Below are positions 4,817-6,827 of a stretch of 6,827 nucleotides of DNA, piece by piece. The DNA is taken from NCBI GenBank assembly GCA_903941145.1, contig CAJANQ010000293.1, positions 1-6,827 of the forward strand, read 5' to 3'. How positions within the stretch are numbered: the first letter of the stretch is position 1; every line of letters starts with the position of its first letter. Under the pieces are notes generated by a model that saw only the letters and a program-made list of their open reading frames with translations, did not search any database and was not told the DNA's origin. Both the position numbers and the translations under genes were made by a program. This stretch comes from an uncultured Actinomycetes bacterium. Lineage in GTDB: Bacteria; Actinomycetota; Acidimicrobiia; Acidimicrobiales; Microtrichaceae.

Positions 4817-6288
4817 GCCAGGCCTCGGCGCTGCAGGTACCGGGACCTGCGCCACAGGTGGCCGAGCGCCGCGACCGCGCGGTCGGCCGACGGGTAGCAG
4901 AGGCGGCCACCCTCACGGACGGCAGCGGGGCCGGCGTTGTCGGGGAACGCGACGGCGAGCTCGGTCGCCACGAGCACCGGCTTGCCGGTCGCCACCGAGA
5001 CGTCGTGCGCGGCGCGGGCATACCTGGCGTCCTGCCGCTCGTGGAAGTCGACGATCCGCTCCAGGCCGTGGTCGGGGTAGAAGCGTCCGTCCCGCATGAG
5101 CCGCGCCTGGTTGGCCTGGATGCCGACCCCCAGGTGGATCACTGCGTCGACGTCCGGGTGGTTCGCCACCAGCTCGAGCACCTGCGGGATCGTGTCGCGC
5201 GTCTCGCCGCCGGCCAGGTCGACCGGGTTGTTCCGGCTCCAACGCGGCGGGAGCAGCTCGTCGAGGGCCGCGGCCAGGTCGTCGGCCAACGGTGCGAGCT
5301 CCAGGTCAGGGTGACGGGTGATCGCATCGGCGGTCACCACTCCCCAGCCGCCGGCGGTCGTCAGGACCATGACCCGGTTCCCCCTGGGGAGCGGCTGCGT
5401 GGCAAAGCTGGCCGCGGCCTCGAACGCGTCCTCGACCGAGGACGCACGGACAGCACCCACCTGCCGGCAGAGTCCGTCGAACGTGCGGTCGTCGGTGGCG
5501 AGCGACCCGGTGTGCGATGCCGCGGCGCGTGCGCCGCCTGCCGTGGCGCCGCCCTTCATCAGCACCACCGGCTTCTTGGCGGCAGCGGCTGCCAGGTCGG
5601 CGTGGAAGCGCGGCCCGTCCGCGATGCCTTCGACGTACGCGAGCGCGACCGAGGTCTGCGGGTCGTCGGCGTAGAAGCGGAGATAGTCCCCCACGCCGAC
5701 CGCAGCGGCGTTGCCGGCCGACACGGCCCGGGAGATGCCGACACCGGTCGCGCAGGACCAGTTCATGAAGCTCGACACGAAGTTGCCGGACTGGCTGGCC
5801 ACACCGATGGAGCCAGCTGGCGGGTACGGCGCCACGATCTGTGCGCACAGGCCGACGGCGGTGGACACGACGCCCTGTCCGTTGGGTCCGGCCAGGAGGA
5901 TCCCCAGCTCGTCGCACAGCTCGACCAGCTCGGCCTCGTCGGCCCGGCCGGCGTCACCGGACTCGCCGTACCCGGCGGTGGTCAGGAACGCCGCAGTGAC
6001 GCCCTTGGCCGCGGCAGCCCGCAGCAGCCCGGGCACCGTCGGCCTGGGCGTGCAGACGAACAGCAGGTCCCAGGGCCCGTCGTCGAGCTCCGCGACGTCG
6101 GGGACCGTCTGGATCCCCAGCACGTTGGCCCCTTCCAGGTTGGTGGCGCCGACGCGCCCCTCGTACCCGGCGGCCAACAGGTTGTGGAGCGTGACGAACC
6201 CGAACTTGCCCGGGTGCGTCGAGGCGCCGGCGACGACGACACCACGGGGCTCGAAGAGCGCCCTCATCTGCTCGGGCGTCGGACTCAT
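4813..6288 (-). CDS. NDP-forming acyl-CoA synthetase, alpha (CoA-binding/phosphohistidine) subunit
   Basis: 491 residues, complete. ADP-forming acetate/acyl-CoA ligases (succinyl-CoA synthetase superfamily) interconvert acyl-CoA + ADP + Pi and acid + CoA + ATP through a phosphohistidine. A CoA-binding Rossmann domain covers about residues 8-105 (VVVAGAS at 17-23, then HPGKFG at 25-30). A succinyl-CoA-ligase-like domain covers about 130-290, with AGPNGQG at 133-139, ASQSGNF at 164-170, and SHTGSLA at 258-264, whose H259 is the expected phosphorylated histidine. A third domain (about 300-475) includes TTAGGWG (310-316) and NNPVDLAGG (353-361). The start is the ATG at 6288, with GAGGAGGT upstream, overlapping the beta-subunit stop by ATGA. 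The C-terminal tail WRRSRYLQRRGLA overlaps the dacB start. The substrate acid cannot be told from sequence. The closeness of the beta gene makes a two-subunit enzyme very likely. Confidence 0.93.
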   Translation of the reverse strand: MSPTPEQMRALFEPRGVVVAGASTHPGKFGFVTLHNLLAAGYEGRVGATNLEGANVLGIQTVPDVAELDDGPWDLLFVCTPRPTVPGLLRAAAAKGVTAAFLTTAGYGESGDAGRADEAELVELCDELGILLAGPNGQGVVSTAVGLCAQIVAPYPPAGSIGVASQSGNFVSSFMNWSCATGVGISRAVSAGNAAAVGVGDYLRFYADDPQTSVALAYVEGIADGPRFHADLAAAAAKKPVVLMKGGATAGGARAAASHTGSLATDDRTFDGLCRQVGAVRASSVEDAFEAAASFATQPLPRGNRVMVLTTAGGWGVVTADAITRHPDLELAPLADDLAAALDELLPPRWSRNNPVDLAGGETRDTIPQVLELVANHPDVDAVIHLGVGIQANQARLMRDGRFYPDHGLERIVDFHERQDARYARAAHDVSVATGKPVLVATELAVAFPDNAGPAAVREGGRLCYPSADRAVAALGHLWRRSRYLQRRGLA

Positions 6289-6827
6289 GCGCCGACCTCC
6301 TCGAGCTCGACGAGCGCGTCGACCGCCACCGGCCGGCCGTCCCGGACGACCAGCGGGTTCAGGTCCACCGACACCAGTTCGGGCCGGGCACGTGCGGCGT
6401 CGGCGAGCCCCATGAGCACGTCGGCCACGGCCTCGGCGTCGACCGCCGGCTCGCCCCGGAACTCGCCGAGCAACGACTGCAGCTCGAGCTGCTCGAGCAT
6501 CTCGAGCGCGTCGACACGCGCTACCGGCAGCACCCGCACGGCCACGTCGGCGACTGCCTCGGCCAGGATGCCGCCCACTCCGAGCAGGAGCGTCGGTCCG
6601 AACTGCGGGTCACGCGCAATGCCGGCGATGAGCTCACGGTTGCCCTTCACCATCTCGGCGACCAGGACGCCGGTGACGCCGTCCTCGGGCCGTCCGGCGG
6701 CGAGCAGCTCCTCGGCCACCGCAGCGGCCTCGGACTGGGTCACGCCCAGGCGGACCAGGCCACGCTCCGTCTTGTGGGCGATCGCGTCGCCGCAGAGCTT
6801 GAGCGCACAGGGCCCCCCGACCGCACC
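6285..6827 (-). CDS. NDP-forming acyl-CoA synthetase, beta (ATP-grasp) subunit, C-terminal 180 residues (cut by right window edge)
   Basis: Partner of the alpha gene: the ATP-grasp subunit that binds nucleotide and exchanges phosphate with the alpha-subunit histidine. The frame is open from the right edge, and I read 28 residues upstream of the internal GTG at 6743. They contain the family-typical GGPCALKLCGDAIAHKTERG, so the GTG is not the start and the gene continues outside the window. Further motifs are VLVAEMVKGNRELIAG (about 54-69), DPQFGPTLLLGVGG (73-86), ILAEAVADVAVR (87-98), LLGEFRG (119-125) and the metal-binding type DLNPLVV (154-160). The family usually has E-x-D-x-NP at the last motif; here it is S-V-D-L-NP, a mild deviation. 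The full subunit is normally about 220-240 residues, so only a short N-terminal part should be missing. It overlaps the alpha gene by ATGA. Confidence 0.92.
   Translation of the reverse strand, partial: GAVGGPCALKLCGDAIAHKTERGLVRLGVTQSEAAAVAEELLAAGRPEDGVTGVLVAEMVKGNRELIAGIARDPQFGPTLLLGVGGILAEAVADVAVRVLPVARVDALEMLEQLELQSLLGEFRGEPAVDAEAVADVLMGLADAARARPELVSVDLNPLVVRDGRPVAVDALVELEEVGA
6295..6302 (-). promoter_or_regulatory. Strong Shine-Dalgarno site of the acyl-CoA synthetase alpha gene
   Basis: GAGGAGGT, six bases before the ATG at 6288, inside the last codons of the beta gene. It supports the chosen start and high translation of the alpha subunit, in step with the coupled beta subunit. Confidence 0.75.

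Noticed and set aside
4817..4855. Longer dacB start at the GTG at 4855
   Set aside because: It would overlap the alpha subunit by 43 bases; the GTG at 4816 forms the usual four-base overlap, has GAGG at good spacing, and keeps the whole signal segment.
2606..4897. 763-codon open frame on the plus strand
   Set aside because: It runs antisense to the holin-like, LON-domain and dacB genes, all of which have recognisable motifs or good start sites. Its translation is rich in R, G, H, Q and P without any domain, as expected for a stop-poor complementary frame in high-GC DNA.

Overview
The window is very GC-rich and gene-dense. All ten genes lie on the minus strand. Start codons are ATG or GTG, Shine-Dalgarno cores are AGGAGG-like, and neighbouring genes often share four bases (ATGA or GTGA). 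This points to a high-GC Actinomycetota chromosome. The deeper lineages (Acidimicrobiia, Thermoleophilia) are a guess that I cannot prove from this sequence. I see no mobile element, CRISPR array, rRNA or tRNA gene, and no gap between genes longer than 46 bases.

Read in the direction of transcription (right to left), the window opens with a split NDP-forming acyl-CoA synthetase: an ATP-grasp beta subunit cut by the right edge (6285-6827) and its CoA-binding, phosphohistidine alpha subunit (4813-6288). The alpha gene is translationally coupled to a DacB-type D-Ala-D-Ala carboxypeptidase (PBP4, peptidase family S13; 3377-4816). Six bases later comes a stand-alone LON substrate-binding-domain protein (2717-3370). 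After 46 bases there is a coupled trio of small genes of unknown role: a two-helix holin-like membrane protein (2314-2670), a one-helix small membrane protein (2108-2317) and a very basic soluble protein (1563-2111).

The last block is the most coherent. It encodes a TtuB/ThiS-like ubiquitin-fold sulfur carrier (1321-1527), a TtuA-type tRNA 2-thiouridine synthetase (385-1302) and TrmI, the tRNA m1A58 methyltransferase (1-388, cut by the left edge). All three products are predicted to act on the tRNA T-loop. TtuB would carry sulfur as a C-terminal thiocarboxylate, TtuA would place it on U54 or T54, and TrmI would methylate A58, a modification reported to favour 54-thiolation in Thermus. The carrier ends in Gly-Gly-Ala instead of a free Gly-Gly, so it should need C-terminal trimming before use. 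Neither the trimming protease nor the E1-like activating enzyme is in the window. In many actinobacteria trmI lies next to the Pup-proteasome genes, so the region beyond the left edge may hold them; this is inference only.

The long plus-strand open frames, one of more than 700 codons, are antisense shadows of these genes and were not annotated.
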